64,000 nt of DNA from Diphasiastrum complanatum (GCA_029204225.1 CM055109.1:31150370-31214369); one strand, 5' to 3'; shown: positions 46,897-60,535, numbered from the stretch's first letter. Notes: generated from the sequence alone by a model not told the origin. Numbers and translations: made by a program.

Positions 46897-47420
46897 GATG
46901 ACTACCGTGATTATGGTTGAACTTGTATGAAATAGACACTTGGAGATTCATACTTCTTTGTTGAGTTCATGAGATTGTGAACTGTAGCACATTACTAGAT
47001 GATGATTGCTTTTAATAGATGGTTGCATGTTTGCGGACAATGATTGCTTTTGAAGAGCTTGGGACCGAAGTGGAACATGTATTCCATGGGGGTCAAGTTA
47101 TGGGGTTCATGATTACTCGCTAAACTATGTGGGCTCATGGAGTCAACCATGTGGTTTTAAAAGAAGTTGGTCATATTGACTAATAAATATCGAATACAGG
47201 CCTGTAGAAACAACCGAACATTCCACCACACATTCTCATTGTACCTTAGAGTGTACAAAGCTTAGCTCCAAATCTTTCATGGAAGAAAGCATTGACGACA
47301 TATATGCTCTGCTTTAGGCTGCCCTAACCAATGGTAGCTAAGTACCTTTAATAATTGCAAATATTAATCGATGAAACAGGGGGATTTAGGATCTAGCAAG
47401 CTGCCACACAAAGTTTTTTC
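46897..47420. other. unassigned sequence downstream of the transposase-like gene
   Basis: No TTGACGAAC dyads are found here, so a matching 3' terminal array is not seen. A short GATTGCTTTT repeat occurs at 47007 and 47042. Confidence 0.35.
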
Positions 47421-47425
47421 TAGTT

Positions 47426-48080
47426 GCACATGTCCCTAAAGCCCTCTTCTAGATCAAACTTCAGTTAAGGTCCTAGAAAAACCATCTTTCCGATGGATGT
47501 CCTATATGCTCCTATAGGTTTCCTTAGACGTTACCCAGTAGCCAGAACTGATGGCAGGAGAAACTGACACCCGAAAGAGAAGTAGGACCCTAAACCAAAA
47601 AACTGAAAGACTAGTTTATTTCCCATTCCCTGACTGCACTGTTTTTGGCACAAAGGGGGTTTCGGAGAAAACGATGTCAAAACTAAGCATGAACAAATGT
47701 ATCCAGTCCTTTATGGGTTCACATACCTGTGGACACCGCACATTTGGGATTCTGGACAATATCTGAGTTGTTGGACCGAATCCCAAATCTCAACAAGGCA
47801 CATGTCCCTGAAGCTCTTATCCCGGTCAAAACTTCGACGAAGGTCCCGAGAATACCATGTCCCTCTAATGGACATCTCTTCAACTCTTGTAGGTTCCCCC
47901 AGACGTTGCCTACTCGCCGAAATTGACGACATGAGAAATTGACATCTGGAAAAGAAATTGGACCCTAAATCCTAAAACTGAAAAACTATTCCATTTCCTA
48001 TGATCTAATTGTACTATTTTTGAAACGAAAGGGGGTTCGGAGTAAATGACATCGAAATTGAGTGTGACCAATGTTGTAGA
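47426..48080. repeat. diverged tandem duplication, about 372-bp period
   Basis: Copies begin GCACATGTCCCTAAAG (47426) and GCACATGTCCCTGAAG (47798). They share AGACGTT-CC, GAGAAA-TGACA, GGACCCTAAA, AAACTGAAA-ACTA, CATTCCCTG/CATTTCCTATG and AAAGGGGGTT-CGGAG. The open frames through it are not conserved between copies. Confidence 0.8.
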
Positions 48081-50335
48081 ATTGAGGTGTGAGAACTATT
48101 CACAAGTCCCTAGGATCTTGTTCTAGCTATCCACAAATGAAATGAGATAGGCCTAGAACATGTATGTAATCTGAAAATTCAATTTCCAGCAAGGTAGGAT
48201 CAACTTCAAACACCAATTGTGGATGATGCACCCAACTAAATTGCATAAAAATTGTCTCTCCCAACTCGCTCAATTGAGTAGGAGATATGGAAATGTTAAT
48301 TAGCTAGAACCAATCACAAAAGCATGATCAATTAAAGCTGATCTAAATTTGTGAAAATTAGCAACATGCAACAATAGTGATCATGCATAATTTAGGTGTT
48401 ATCTTTAGAATAATCAAGGTCCTCATGCAAGTCTATTTGAAGTTTGGAATTCGATAGATCTCAAAGAGAAGAACAATTTGCAGAACACTAAATAAAACAC
48501 TATGACAAAATCCATGATTGTGAACTAAGACCATTATCAGATTCCAAGTAGCTATATTTTCTAATATTAACCATCATAAGCTAACGCTTATGAAATCACA
48601 AAAATGAGATTTTATGCTTAATGCAAAAGATCTAACCAACCTTTAATTTCTCTATCGCCCTTTAGAATATGTGGATCACACAACTCCTCTCTTCACGACA
48701 AGAAAGAACGAAAGCCAGTAACGTTGACCTCCAGTAAACTCCTGAAATCAATGGCATTTACAAAAATCAATAAACCCTTGTTGTAAGTGTTATCGTCAAC
48801 AAGAAGCATAAATCAACTGCAAAAACTCTCACATTTCTTCAATCATAAATACCTACAATAACAACGATCATAACTAAGAAGAAAGGCAATAATAATAGAT
48901 GACTCGAAATTCTGCTGAATTGCATGTCACCAAAAGGATGAAAATGCTTGAAAGTCTTGAAATGCTACGATCTAAGCTCGAACTAAAGCTTCAAAACACA
49001 AGGTTTGGGCTTCTTGATTTCTCTGTCACCCATCAGAATCCGTGGATCAGATAATATTGTTCTAAATTGATGAATTAAGATTTTGTGGGTGGACTCCCAA
49101 TAGATTGCAAGCCTTCTTTGTTATGTTGGGTAATATCTTAGAAATAAACTTACATATTTTTTTGTTGTTTAAATAGATGTTTGTCTAAGCTACTTTGTGT
49201 TGGTTTGCACCGATTCTTTCTATTTTCAATAATGCATTCTAAACACCAACATTGCTTTTTAGTTAGCCTTCATCAGGTTCGAGTCTATCTTTCACTTTTG
49301 GAGCATGAAGGGAAATCCAATGTCATACATTGTAGGGAAATACAATTTAATAATGTGTGAAAAGTCATATTTTCGGTGAAAGTGATTTGTGTTTTAGGTG
49401 ATAAAAAATGATTTTCCAGGCCTTAGTCATTCACCAAAATGTGGGAAAGAGAGAAGCAACTTTAAGTGTTTGTAGATGTCCAAACTCTCATTTTTTGGGT
49501 ATATTTGACAAATAGTCAATTAAAGCTTTTGACTTCATAAAGACGTCGTGTAAATACATCTTTTTTTACTATCCAACAATTATAAGTCCACATGGTCCAT
49601 TAGTGTGTGTCCGTATGTGTTATTATGTAACGTGGAATGAACTTTCATAATGTGAACATAGATTTTAGTTGCCCGTTAGATAGGTCTAACACTAGCCAAA
49701 TTTCCAAAAACTCTCTCTCCTAGTTGGCAGTCCTTATAGGGTCTTTTTGTGAAATTATAAAGGTCATCGATCTTGAGGTTTGGGGGTCCTCTTTCAAAAC
49801 CACTCATTGTACATTGTAAATAAGTGATTAGGCCAATTTTGGAAGTCGATTAGCCAATTCAAGTGCTAAGAGCTGTAATGACATTATTTTTACAGATTAT
49901 ATACTTTAAAAAATTATTTAAATTCTATGTTATTTTTTTGTAATGAATTCTAAATGTTGTTAGTTTTTAATATGTTAATATTATATTTTTAATTTCATAT
50001 ATTTAGTACAATTTTAACTTCAGGGAAATAAAGATCGCAAATAGAGTTCAGATGTTTTATAATTTTTTATTATTGTTAATATTTCTATTTTTATTTTCAT
50101 AGCTAATAATTAAATTTTTAAATTTTTAAAACGTTCATTAATTATCTCAATATTTTTAGAATTTGAACCAATAATGTTTTTACTTTCCATCTCTTTTGTA
50201 TATACAAATTCGAGCATAGAAAAAATAATCTAATAATTTTTTCATAAGCATTACCGTGAGTTTTAATAAAATAAGATTTTTATTTAACACAACAGCTTAT
50301 ATTTCATAACCATTTTAAATACTGGCATTTAAAAA
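48081..50335. other. unassigned AT-rich sequence
   Basis: No gene is supported on either strand. A weak direct repeat (ATTTCTCT-TC-CCC-T-AGAAT then GTGGATCA) occurs at about 48645 and 49017. Confidence 0.4.
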
Positions 50336-50339
50336 AAAA

Positions 50340-50610
50340 TTAAAAAGTGGGTCTTTAGACATTTCTCTTTTTTTTGGTGACCATGTTCCCAAAGACACCC
50401 CTACAAAATGGGATTGTTGAGAGGAGTAAAGTATACAAGGTGTATATTCCTTTTACAACAAAGACCATTGTCAGTAAATATGTGATCTTTGATGAGCTTA
50501 TTGGTCATGTGTTGGATGGAAATGGTTGTTGGATGGAAATGATAGTAGAGATGTGATCTTTGATGAGCTTGTTGGTCATGTGTTGATGGATGGAAATCGA
50601 TGTTCTTAAT
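50340..50610 (+). mobile_element. Ty1/copia integrase fragment with internal deletion
   Basis: The frame from 50374 reads VTMFPKTPLQNGIVERSKVY then KVYIPFTTKTIVSKYVIFDE. The first part is the third catalytic region of integrase (TPQQNG..ER); it is fused in frame to the post-core segment (Y.VY.P.T...V.S..V.FDE), so roughly 80-100 residues are missing. A local duplication follows: TGATCTTTGATGAGCTT recurs at about 50486 and 50552. Confidence 0.8.
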
Positions 50611-53600
50611 GTAGTTATGTAGAAGAAGAACATGGTCATTATAATTATGTAGTCAAATATTTCTTATTCTAATATGACTCGATATGTGCACAAAAGTGGG
50701 AATTTGAAACGCCTTACCAAAAAATCATCTCTCTACTACTGTGAATCACATTAAATCCTTTTACAAATTTATTGATTAGAAATTTTGAGTGATTGATTTT
50801 GACCTTACATTACGCAAGGTATGATGTGTCAACGAGGCTATTTGTCAGCCTTTAATATTTTTCACATGTGAGTGTGTATGACCACGATCTTGACGACATT
50901 TTTAAAGTACTCTCAAAATGTTATAGCCATTAATATATGTGCATCAATTTTCTTCTTAATTTAGAATTTTTTAAAAATACATATCACATCCAAAGTTGTG
51001 TTTGTCAAGTGCTGAAAAAGTGCTACTCGAATCAGCAAAATAGAGGCATCACATATGATAAAAAAAAATTGTAACAATTTGCTCATGAAGGAATAATAAA
51101 ACTAAAACATCTCATAACTCCATTGCATAGATGCATTTACAACAATGGTTGAAACATAAACAAGTCACATTGATTGCACATCTTGATGATGATTGGTCAA
51201 TGTAACAGTCCCAAGCAACTTAGATAGCGTGAATGTCCCAAGCAGCAAGGCTCAAGAAGATTATCAATCGCATTGCTTGGACTTTTGGTTGTTGAAGCTC
51301 AAAGTAAGGTCGAGTACCTCATGCTGTTAAAATATTGCCTCAGATCTTGCAAATTTCCAAAGTTCAATTCCTATCATATGAGGTGCTTTTATTTGAGAAA
51401 CAAAAGGTGCCTATGCAAGTCTACTTTTCCATGTGATTAACATAGTTGACTTTTGACGACTTAATATTGTATTACACGCTAGCTAGTGAGAACGAGCACT
51501 TTTGTGTGCATGCGCACAAAGTGTGCCTAAAACAACTTAAGTGTTATTGACTACAAAGCCAACTTCCTCTACATAAGTGTTTTCATATGAATGATGCTTT
51601 ATAAATCATTCAATGATAACAAAAAATCAATGTTATCCAAGTGTGAGATTAATCCTCAAGCGAAATGAAGTACTAAATCTTTATATTTCTCCCTCACATA
51701 TCATGAGTTGATGTTTGTGTGTTGTTCTTTCATGCAAATCCTCGGTGAATGTCTTTGTAGATCTTATTCAATAGTCTACTAATTTACTGACCCTTGGTGT
51801 AAGTTCTATGTAAAGTTTGCAGCTCAATTGTCAAAGATGGTAGATAATAAAATTCAAGAAGTGCATTTCTTGATCAAATACAAGTTGTAATGCACATCCA
51901 AACAGGTTGATAACATTTTTTAAAATAAGGTGATCGATCATATTGGCTTCAGCCCATGTTAACAATTAATGCTAGCAATAACTATCCAAATATATCATCA
52001 CTTATAGATGCATGTATAATTTTCACAATAACTGATGTTCTTGGGATTGCTTCGATTGGAAATGCCAATGGATCACCTTTCACATTGAAAAATATCACAC
52101 TACCAACCAAAATCAACATCTTTAACAAAAGCTCATGAAAAAGGAGATGATTGGACAAAATACAAGCATTTGGAGAATGCATAGAATGTTTCGACATAAC
52201 AGAATTGAGAGATTTGTTGCACTGCTACCCCTAAGTTCATTGGACTTGAGAGTGGACTCTCAAGTTTCACAGTTTCACTTAAGACTATTTATCACCAATA
52301 CATACTTGTGCAATGCCAATTTAGAAGACATCCAGCCTAGCCATTCATTACATAATTTTAATTAACCAATTCAGCATAAGAGCCATACAGTAACCTATGG
52401 CAAAGTCCGAAATGGTCCCAACGTCACGTAGCTTCCCCTGCAGAGACCAAACGGTAATAGGGGTGTGCCGCTGCCCCCATACCACACCCTTAGGCAAGCA
52501 CCCAGAAAGGAGGCACAATATATGGTTCCTTTCCACTGGGACCAGGACATGGAATCTTCAATCTCATGGTGCCAAAGTATGTTATTAATTATGAAGTGAA
52601 TTGAGTTTGGTCCTAATTAGCTTATGACTAGCCTCAGGGCCACCAACATGAGCTAGGTAAGAAGTTTGGCTAGTGCTGGTAAGGGGAGTTGAGACCACCT
52701 GTTGAAATCCAAGGGCCTATCTAGCTGCCAAGTTTTTTACAAACTGTCTCCTCTTATGGTCATACTGCCATTCAGCACCTTCCCTCAGTTTTGGCATGAT
52801 GTATTGTTCTAGTACAACACTTTTTCTTGGAGGCGGTCACCCATTACAGTTTCAATCGTGGCTCCTAGGCAACAAACTCCAAGAGCCATATAAGCCCTAA
52901 TTCAAGCTCCAAAGCTAGCTCAATAACTACTGCTTTGTCTAGCTTGCTCTAGGACTTGGGCAAATCACCTATTTGAGTTTTTGTGAGGCACTGTTGGGGG
53001 GCACACAAGTCAACTTTACAAAAAGATCCTCCAATGAACTACCAAAAGGTAACCATAAGACATCTACTTTTCACTGTGAACATGGTACAAAATACATTTT
53101 TAACAGGTGAGTAGCCTTTTTTGATGAATTGGACAAGTCTTTGTTCCTGATTTTTTCAGTAAAAATGTGTTGTACTCAAAACAGTCTGGAAGGTGTAACT
53201 AAACTATGAAACAATGTTGGATGATTGCCCTTGACCACCATCCTTTCCCCCCTATTGTCTGTAGCAAAAAGCAGATATCCTTATAAACATATAAAGTAAA
53301 ATAGAGCAAGCATTTTTGCAATAATACGTAATTCTTCATTACTCGTAACCAACATAAAACTATAAAGACCAATGGCAAAAATTCACAGACACAAGCCTTT
53401 CACAGGTGGAGATCCATATAAACTAAAGAATGGAGTTATGGCATTAATCCATAATCAAAAGCTTGCAGCATGTACATTTTACTGATGAAGTTTAACAAAA
53501 AATAAGGCATTTACAGAAAGCCATTATCATGGAAATACAACTTCCTTGCGGTGACCAAGGGAACCTGCAGGAATCAAAAAATGCACTGCACGTATTGCTG

Positions 53601-53721
53601 ATTCCATGGAATGAACTAAAATCAATGGTTTTACTGCTGGAACACGGGAAAATTTGTACTAATTCGGGTTATGATCTCCCTTTTGAGATATTGTTGGAGA
53701 TATGAATATCCGCTTGAAGTT
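50611..53721. other. unassigned sequence upstream of and including the kinase 3' flank
   Basis: About 3.1 kb with no family motif. The minus-strand ORF at 52348-52536 shows no recognisable domain. The part next to 53721 should contain the kinase 3' UTR. Confidence 0.35.
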
Positions 53722-56700
53722 TCAGTGAACGCCAGTAGATTTTTTTAAGGTTGAAAATAAACCTCCAGTCTTTTTCTCTGTTTTCTTTGAGTCATGATCT
53801 CCATCGTCTTCAAGCTGCAATATTAGAATTAGCAACTAAGGTTCTCAATATGATGAAATTGATTCAGTTTGAAAGTGTAAACAGTATTGGTGTCATTGAA
53901 CATGTAGTGACTATGAAATAGGATACCTCTCTGTCCATTTTCTGTAAAGTAAGAGTAATTTCAGAAAACTCGGGCCTTTTAGCAGGATTTGCACACCAGC
54001 ATCTCTCAAGTAGTTCAGTAAGCTTTGGAGGTGCATGCTTTGGAATGCTTGGTCTTAGACCCTGTAATACGAGAAGGAAATAGATCAGAAGACAAATCAA
54101 GACTGAAGCTCCATAAAAGTTGGTGGCATTTGATGGAGTGAATAAGGAGATTGAAATAAAAGCAAAGAACAAGAATTAATGAAACTGAGGTATATACACA
54201 TTCCATTTATAACAGCAAGATTCTCCACAACTAAGTACTGGATAACTCAAGTAGCAGATCAGAATTTGAGTAATCAAGAAAATGTACCTTTTGCACCACG
54301 GAAACTGCTGCTTGTAAAGGAGTAAGATAGTCGTAAGGAAGCTGTAGCACTGAGATAGTTAAAAAAACCTCAACAGGGAAGATTTCATGCTTACCAGACA
54401 ACCTAAATCAAGAACAAAGCACTCACTGAAGATGGACACAATAATCTACACACTGCCTGTTTTGAAAGAGAAAGCCCCATATTTTCGTGTTATACCTTTC
54501 CAGTAAGAAGCTCCCACAGAACAATTCCAAAACTGAACACATCAGCCTTCCGATCATATGGTTTATGTTCAATTACCTGCAAAAAAGTTTAGCTTGACAT
54601 AGTAGGCACATTGGGACCAGATGACAAAAGCTAAAAGGTTCATGAGAAAGAAATTTTGTAGATAGTACGAGGTTTGACTTCATACAAATATCCCCAGGCT
54701 TTCATTACTAGGAGATTAGTCTTTTATGATCTCTATATGCCCACAGTGAAGGCAAAGTAAGTTAAAAAGCAGAGTGCTACAAAACATGTACATTATGAGG
54801 GCCTTCGTTAATTCCTGGCTCGGTGCATCTTATTGTTCTTAGACTCAGTAAACTTGGTCCCCTGACTCCTTGGCAGATTTTGGCCCTAATCCTTGGGTAA
54901 GCTTTCTCTAAGTTTTTGTTGAGGGCGTCCAGACTGGTATGATCATGATGTCTAAGAGTGTTCTTGTTAAAGATGCTTAGCAATGTTCCTTTGTAGGACT
55001 GCACACCAGTTGCATGGTGTCTTGAGATTACTACTTAATTAGCATTTTATCATCTATTGTCCTTCGACACGACGCCTATCTGTGATGCATGTTCATGACA
55101 AGCTCTATATCAGTTATTGCACTTTGTGCATTTATTATCAATCAAGCTTTCTTGTCCTTACTCATATGTTTGATTCAAACCTTGTGTTCTATCACTATAA
55201 GATCAGTGTAGTTAGCTAAGTAGCATGCATGCATCAACGTGGTATCAGAACATATCAGTTCATGTGTGCTTAGTTGCAAGCCATACCCTGTTGTAAGGTG
55301 ACAGACTCCCTCCATAACCATTGAATCTTCAGAAACTCCTACTTACCCATAGTTTCCAAGTGAGATAATTGTCAAGGATTAGTTCGAATTGAAAGTTAAA
55401 ATTTAAATACCCTTATTTGAAAGAGGCTTGCATCATCCCATATCAGAGAGCGAGAGACATCGTTCAAAGTGATAACAAGGGGGGGTGCTAAAAGATTCCC
55501 CAAGTATGTTTTGTTTACATCAAAGCCTAGGTTTAACAAAATTATAGGTGTTGTGTTAAAGCTGTTGTAGAAGCACCTTGAGGCAGCCATGCCATCCATT
55601 AGGAAGCTCTAAATGGCCATATCGGCATCTGAAAGTTCATGGTAGATTACTTTTCTTTTTGGTAACCCCCAGTTCAAAACACTATATGACTAATATGGTC
55701 TTGCTATTCATATATTTGTATGCAATTTACAACAATTTACATAAGCCAGAATGGCCAGTGCTAGTGGAACGTGAATATAGAGAGTCAAGAGTGGACAAAC
55801 TACAATGGTATGGAAGTTTACATGCAAGATGAATTATGGATGTGGATTATTGGGCAAGTCATAGAGATGAAACCAGGACAATGAGGCAGCCGAAGATTCT
55901 GATTTGAGAAATTGGGTGACACAACACTATATTGAAATGCTGATTTTGATTTGAATGTGAATGGTAAATTGCTATATTGATATGTCAGTTGAAACTTAGA
56001 AAGGAAAGCACTGAACAAACTTGGGATACCTTAAAATCTATGTTTGAGACTGCTAATGCTTTGAGAGTAATGCATCTGAAGAACAAGCTACACACAACAG
56101 GAAACGGCACCATGGATCATTGTAGGTGAATTTAAGAAAATTAAAGATCAATATTTTCAAAAACATCCCTATCGCAGATTTCATTCAATTTTACTTAACT
56201 GTCCTACTCTTATCAAGATTTTGTCATGAAATCAAGGGTGACAGAAAGGCGTCATTGGCAGCAGCACATGAAGAGTACTCGGAGCAAGCATTCAAATCAA
56301 GAAGAGAGAAATTTCAAAGCACTTAGAAAGGTGGCAGGCTCTAGCTAGTAGCAAGGCAAGGGGAGAAATAGCAGATCTTCGAGAGCGCATGTGGGCAGCA
56401 GTTGTTAGGTTTCAGACAACTGACAACCCAGCACTAGCAGCAGTTCATCCTCATACCAAAAGGACAAGGTAATTGTAAATATAATTCCATATCTTCGAGA
56501 GCGCATGTGGGCAGCAGTTGTTAGGTTTCAGACAACTGACAACCCAGCACTAGCAGCAGTTCATCCTCACACCAAAAGGACAAGGTAATTGTAAATATCA
56601 TTCGATCTCTTTTCTTTTGAAAGTAGACACAAATCATTTGATCAAAGAAAGCGTTCTACAAGAAAGCAAGTTGGTCACCATGTTGAGAAACTCACATCTG

Positions 56701-59700
56701 ATGATAAAGGAGGAGAAAGAACAGTTTGATTTCTTTTGGGTTGCTTTATTGTTATGGCTCTACAGGTGGCCGGAATCTCTGGTGACCCAAAACACATGAC
56801 ACCACATAGAGAGCAGTTTGTAGAGTTTGTTGAAAATCAAGATGGCCATAAGCCTGTCTTGGATCTCTATACTTGTTCAACATTGGAATTTAGGTCAGTT
56901 TCAATTCATAAGCGTAACATTGTTTGGTGGCTTGTATTTGTCAAAGCTTGGTGGCTTGTATTTGTCAAAGCAATCAATATTATGGCCTCTATACGTTAGT
57001 TCTTCTCCATCAAAACCAAAGAAGCAGCATTCTTTCAATGTGTGATTTAACCAGTTGTGTGCAGTATTGTTCCACTGAGAATCCAACCAGCATAAGATAG
57101 ATTAAAAGTGGATAAATAAAAATATGTGAGAACCAGAGCATTCTAGGATTGGTTGCTTATGCATATGAAAATTAGATACAAGAATTACTCAATAGTCCAC
57201 ACTATCTATCAGCGGTGTACAAATTTGTTGGTCCTATAGAACAAGGAGATCCGCTAGTCATCTTGCTCAAACTAAGATAGTTGGTGGGAAAAGTTACATG
57301 ACTAATATGGTGGAAACACATATCAATGCAATACAATACACAAACATAACAAAATAGCATGCAATCTTTAGCTTTATGCAGTCCACCCACAATGTACCAT
57401 AGAATCAATTAAGTAGAGCACAGACTCCGTTCTAAGACATCCCTATTAGCATCATCAACACCCAGAGAAGTCAACATTTCAAACATTTTTATGCAGATGA
57501 ACATGCTTGGCATCCATCATTTCTGATTGTTTATGGAAGCTAGCACTGAATCCAATCAAACAAGCTCCATACTTCCTTGTACTTGTCCAAACAAATCTAG
57601 AATTAAATCGTGTTTAGGGTTACGGGTAGCTGTTTTCTTAATCTGCTACATTAAGATTTGACACTTACTTTTGATTGGTCCCACAATTGCTAGATTATGA
57701 ATGAGAATACTTTACTTTCTCTGCAGCTTCGGTTGATAACATGACCAACCAAACATTGGATTACTGGATATCTCTAACCTCATAAATGTCCCTATCAATC
57801 CCCTTTAATATAACAATTCTGCAGAGACTGTAAACAACCCAATAGAGATTCAGTTAGCAATCTCAACCTGGAGTAACAAGAAAGAGCTTTCATCTGTATA
57901 TTCTCCCTGACGCACTGTAATCATGATGGGGTGAAAATTGTGTTAACAAGGATCTCAGCATATTCCTTTTGAGTAACAAACCATGTAACTTTACAATTTA
58001 GGGGCGATGTTTTAGCTTTTCCAGACATTGGTGTACATCTAGGATTGATGAATCAACTCCAACGGTGGATGATACATAGGACAGTCACACGTGTAACGAA
58101 CATAAAGGTTTCACTCCATGTTGCATTGATCAATACAAAAATTGCTCGCACTGAAGTTTAACTTTTTCACTGCTATAATCTTACATAACATGAAGCTGTC
58201 TGAACACCAATCAGATACATTTAAGACTCATTAAGGTCAGATGCCTAAATGGGTGATCAACAGTCCAGCAAGTACCTCAGGGGCCATCCAGCGGTAGGTG
58301 CCAGTTTCTGCTGTCATTACTCCATTTGGAGCTTGGAAACGAGCTACTCCAAAGTCCGCTACTTTTACAACCTGCATTTAGTACAAGTAGAAACAATCTC
58401 CTCTAACTGAAAACACTTTCATGTTCTGCAAGCATCCATTAATTCTGAAAGCACAGGAACTTTGTCAACCATTATCAGCTACATCGCTACCCCTTGCAAA
58501 AATACATAGTAAAACAGGGAACCAAAATTTATTACATTGCAAAACCATAAAGAGTTATGCCAAATTTCAAGATTTCTAATCAGCAGAAGCTACAGATTAT
58601 AATTTCTTTCCTGCTTAAAAATCTTCTTGAACCATTATCTTTATATGTGATTTTCGACTCCTAAATCTCTGAAGCAGTTTTCATAAGTCATGCGGTTGAG
58701 GGAGCTCCTTGCCAGCAGTAGTGAGCAATTTCTGAATAGTTTACTACATCTTGGGCATCTATTATTTAAAAACAGTAAAGTGCAACCCGGTTATACTATC
58801 AACTAAGTTAGCAAGAAAGAATTTTCAATAAGTTCTCCAAATAAATTGGAAAATCACCAAAAAGCTTGTTTACAACAATATATGATATAGCAGTAGCACA
58901 CATGAACATATATATATGTTGCATAAAATGGACAAGTCCAGAAGACCTTTATTGAATGTTATTTACTCACTGAGACAAGTCATAAGAACATTATGTCTTT
59001 GGGAGATTTGGTATTTCACAAAAATTCCATGGCATAATTAAGGAACTATTTAGTGCCTTACTATGAAAAGTAGGCAAAGCTTTGCATTAATAGAAAGATC
59101 AGAAAGCACAACATATCTGAGACTTATACATGAACTTTAAAAAGGAAAATGACCATACTTCATTCTCATCCATGAGGATATTTGCGGATTTTAGATCTCT
59201 GTGAATTATGTTGCTCTGATGAAGATAGTCCATTCCCTTTGAAATATCAATTGCCACTCTTAAAACCATTGGCAGCTTGAGAGTGCCTTTGCGCTTGTGA
59301 AGATAATCATACAAACTTCCACCTGACATGAATTCTGTGACAAACGCCATAGCAAATTATATTCTAGAAAGCTGAAGACCATAATAACTAGCTTAAACAT
59401 ATACTTATTTTAGAGGCTTGAAAAATAATTTTCTCATTTGAAGATTCTTTATCACTTCAATTGTTCAGTTCAAACACTTTTGAATAAGTTCACAACAAAA
59501 ATACCATCCTATTTGACATAGAAAAATAATTATAAGCGTAAAAATAAAATAATCCAAATACACTTTCTATCAACTTTTTTCTTGCAACAATGAATGATGT
59601 ATGAATGCTATGTTTAAAAAAGCATTGAACAAAATACCTGTAACAATGCAGAGATGAGGAAGCTTTGTACAAGTTCCAATCAATTGAACAGCATTCTTAT

Positions 59701-59711
59701 GCCGAACTTTT
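53722..59711 (-). CDS. Raf-like (STY8/17/46-type, group C MAPKKK-like) protein kinase, C-terminal seven exons
   Basis: Exons on the minus strand are 59711-59638, 59334-59159, 58371-58276, 54576-54496, 54341-54288, 54061-53927 and 53814-53722 (TGA). All six introns (303, 787, 3699, 154, 226 and 112 bases) are GT-AG and phases agree, giving 709 coding bases without a stop. The exons read [57 protein letters not shown] (catalytic HRD and N), [12 protein letters not shown] (DFG), [77 protein letters not shown], and a tail ending [10 protein letters not shown]. Arabidopsis relatives are cytosolic Ser/Thr/Tyr kinases with an N-terminal ACT domain that phosphorylate plastid transit peptides; this specific role is inferred. 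The glycine loop, catalytic lysine and ACT domain would lie upstream (above 59711) and are not found in the window. Confidence 0.93.
55240..55251 (+). other. retrotransposon primer-binding site inside the kinase intron
   Basis: TGGTATCAGAAC. The preceding few hundred bases should be an LTR, but its left edge cannot be placed. Confidence 0.7.
55985..56335 (+). mobile_element. Ty1/copia gag (UBN2-type) scrap in the kinase intron
   Basis: The plus strand reads [20 protein letters not shown] then [18 protein letters not shown], the typical copia gag helix region (W..L...F...N..R...L...L). It then decays through stops. It follows the primer-binding site at 55240 in the same orientation, so both belong to one nested element. 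Confidence 0.75.
56375..56606. repeat. near-identical tandem duplication, 116-bp period
   Basis: Copies start ATCTTCGAGAGCGCATG at 56375 and 56491 and are almost identical for the full unit (one visible difference, CTCATACC versus CTCACACC, until the ends). In frame they read [21 protein letters not shown] 24-bp tandem pair (GGTGGCTTGTATTTGTCAAA) also lies at 56929-56976. Confidence 0.95.
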
Positions 59712-60420
59712 CTGCATTTATAAGCACTTGCTCCATGAGTGATATCAAAAAGATCACACGGTGAAAGTTATCAAGAAATGACTGATCATCATCCACGTTA
59801 GCTAGTATAACCCAAGAGAAAACTGATAAGATTGACTTCCAACGTCAGAACCAGAACAATTAGGCAGCATAGCCAGCAGTTAGTCCAAACATAATAGGCT
59901 GATTCTGAAAATGATGTGAAACGATATGGATTGTATTAGTGCCTTAGTTTTCAGCACTTACATTTTCAAACAAAAGAGGCTAAAGACTCCAGCCACTTCA
60001 CCACAACAAGAATTCCTATTTGTCAATCATTTATCAAGAAAGTACATGCATTTAACATCTAGTGTTTGCAATCCCAACTTGGTGTAATCATTAACCATCT
60101 CATGCAAGCAAGAGCCTTGTATGTACTATTAATATTACTTGTATACAACTACTTGGCAGGACTGGTCTCCATCTTCTAGACATTTAAAACACTTTTCGAA
60201 AATGTAAGGAATATGCATTCAAAATTTGGCTGAATGATCTTGCAACATGAACCAACTAGGATAGTGCTCCACAAGCACTACAACTCAGGTTTCAAGGATT
60301 CGATTTATAAAAACAAGCAAAGGCCACGTCACAAAAAAAACATGTTATAGAGATAACATGGAGCATCTAGATACATACAATAGTAATAACTAACCTTCTG
60401 TACATGCACTAATCTTAGAG
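59712..60420. other. unassigned sequence upstream of the first kinase exon seen
   Basis: Probably intron of the kinase gene. I searched the minus strand for the catalytic-lysine and glycine-loop exons and saw none. Confidence 0.4.
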
Positions 60421-60424
60421 TTGG

Positions 60425-60535
60425 GGGTATAGGGACTTGTATAGAGTGTGAACATAGTAGGAACTTTGCTTCTGACATAGTGATACTTAATTTCAATGTG
60501 CTTACTCCTAGATTTCACCTCAAGTATTACTTAGA
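60425..60535 (-). mobile_element. Ty1/copia RNase H scrap, minus strand
   Basis: The minus strand reads VKSRSKHIEIKYHYVRSKVP, the conserved RNase H segment RSKHI.I.YH..R. No other part of the element is recognisable nearby. Confidence 0.8.

Larger units (their letters stand above)
54577..58275 (-). other. 3.7-kb kinase intron hosting copia remains
   Basis: It lies between the exon ending WMAPE and the exon starting VIEHKPY, with normal splice sites at both ends. It contains a plus-strand primer-binding site (55240), a gag scrap (about 55985-56130) and a tandem duplication (56375-56606). The rest is anonymous. Confidence 0.85.

Noticed and set aside
52348-52536. 62-codon minus-strand ORF (LPKGVVWGQRHTPITVWS...)
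   Set aside because: It looks somewhat protein-like and more GC-rich than its surroundings, but I cannot match a family or find flanking exons.
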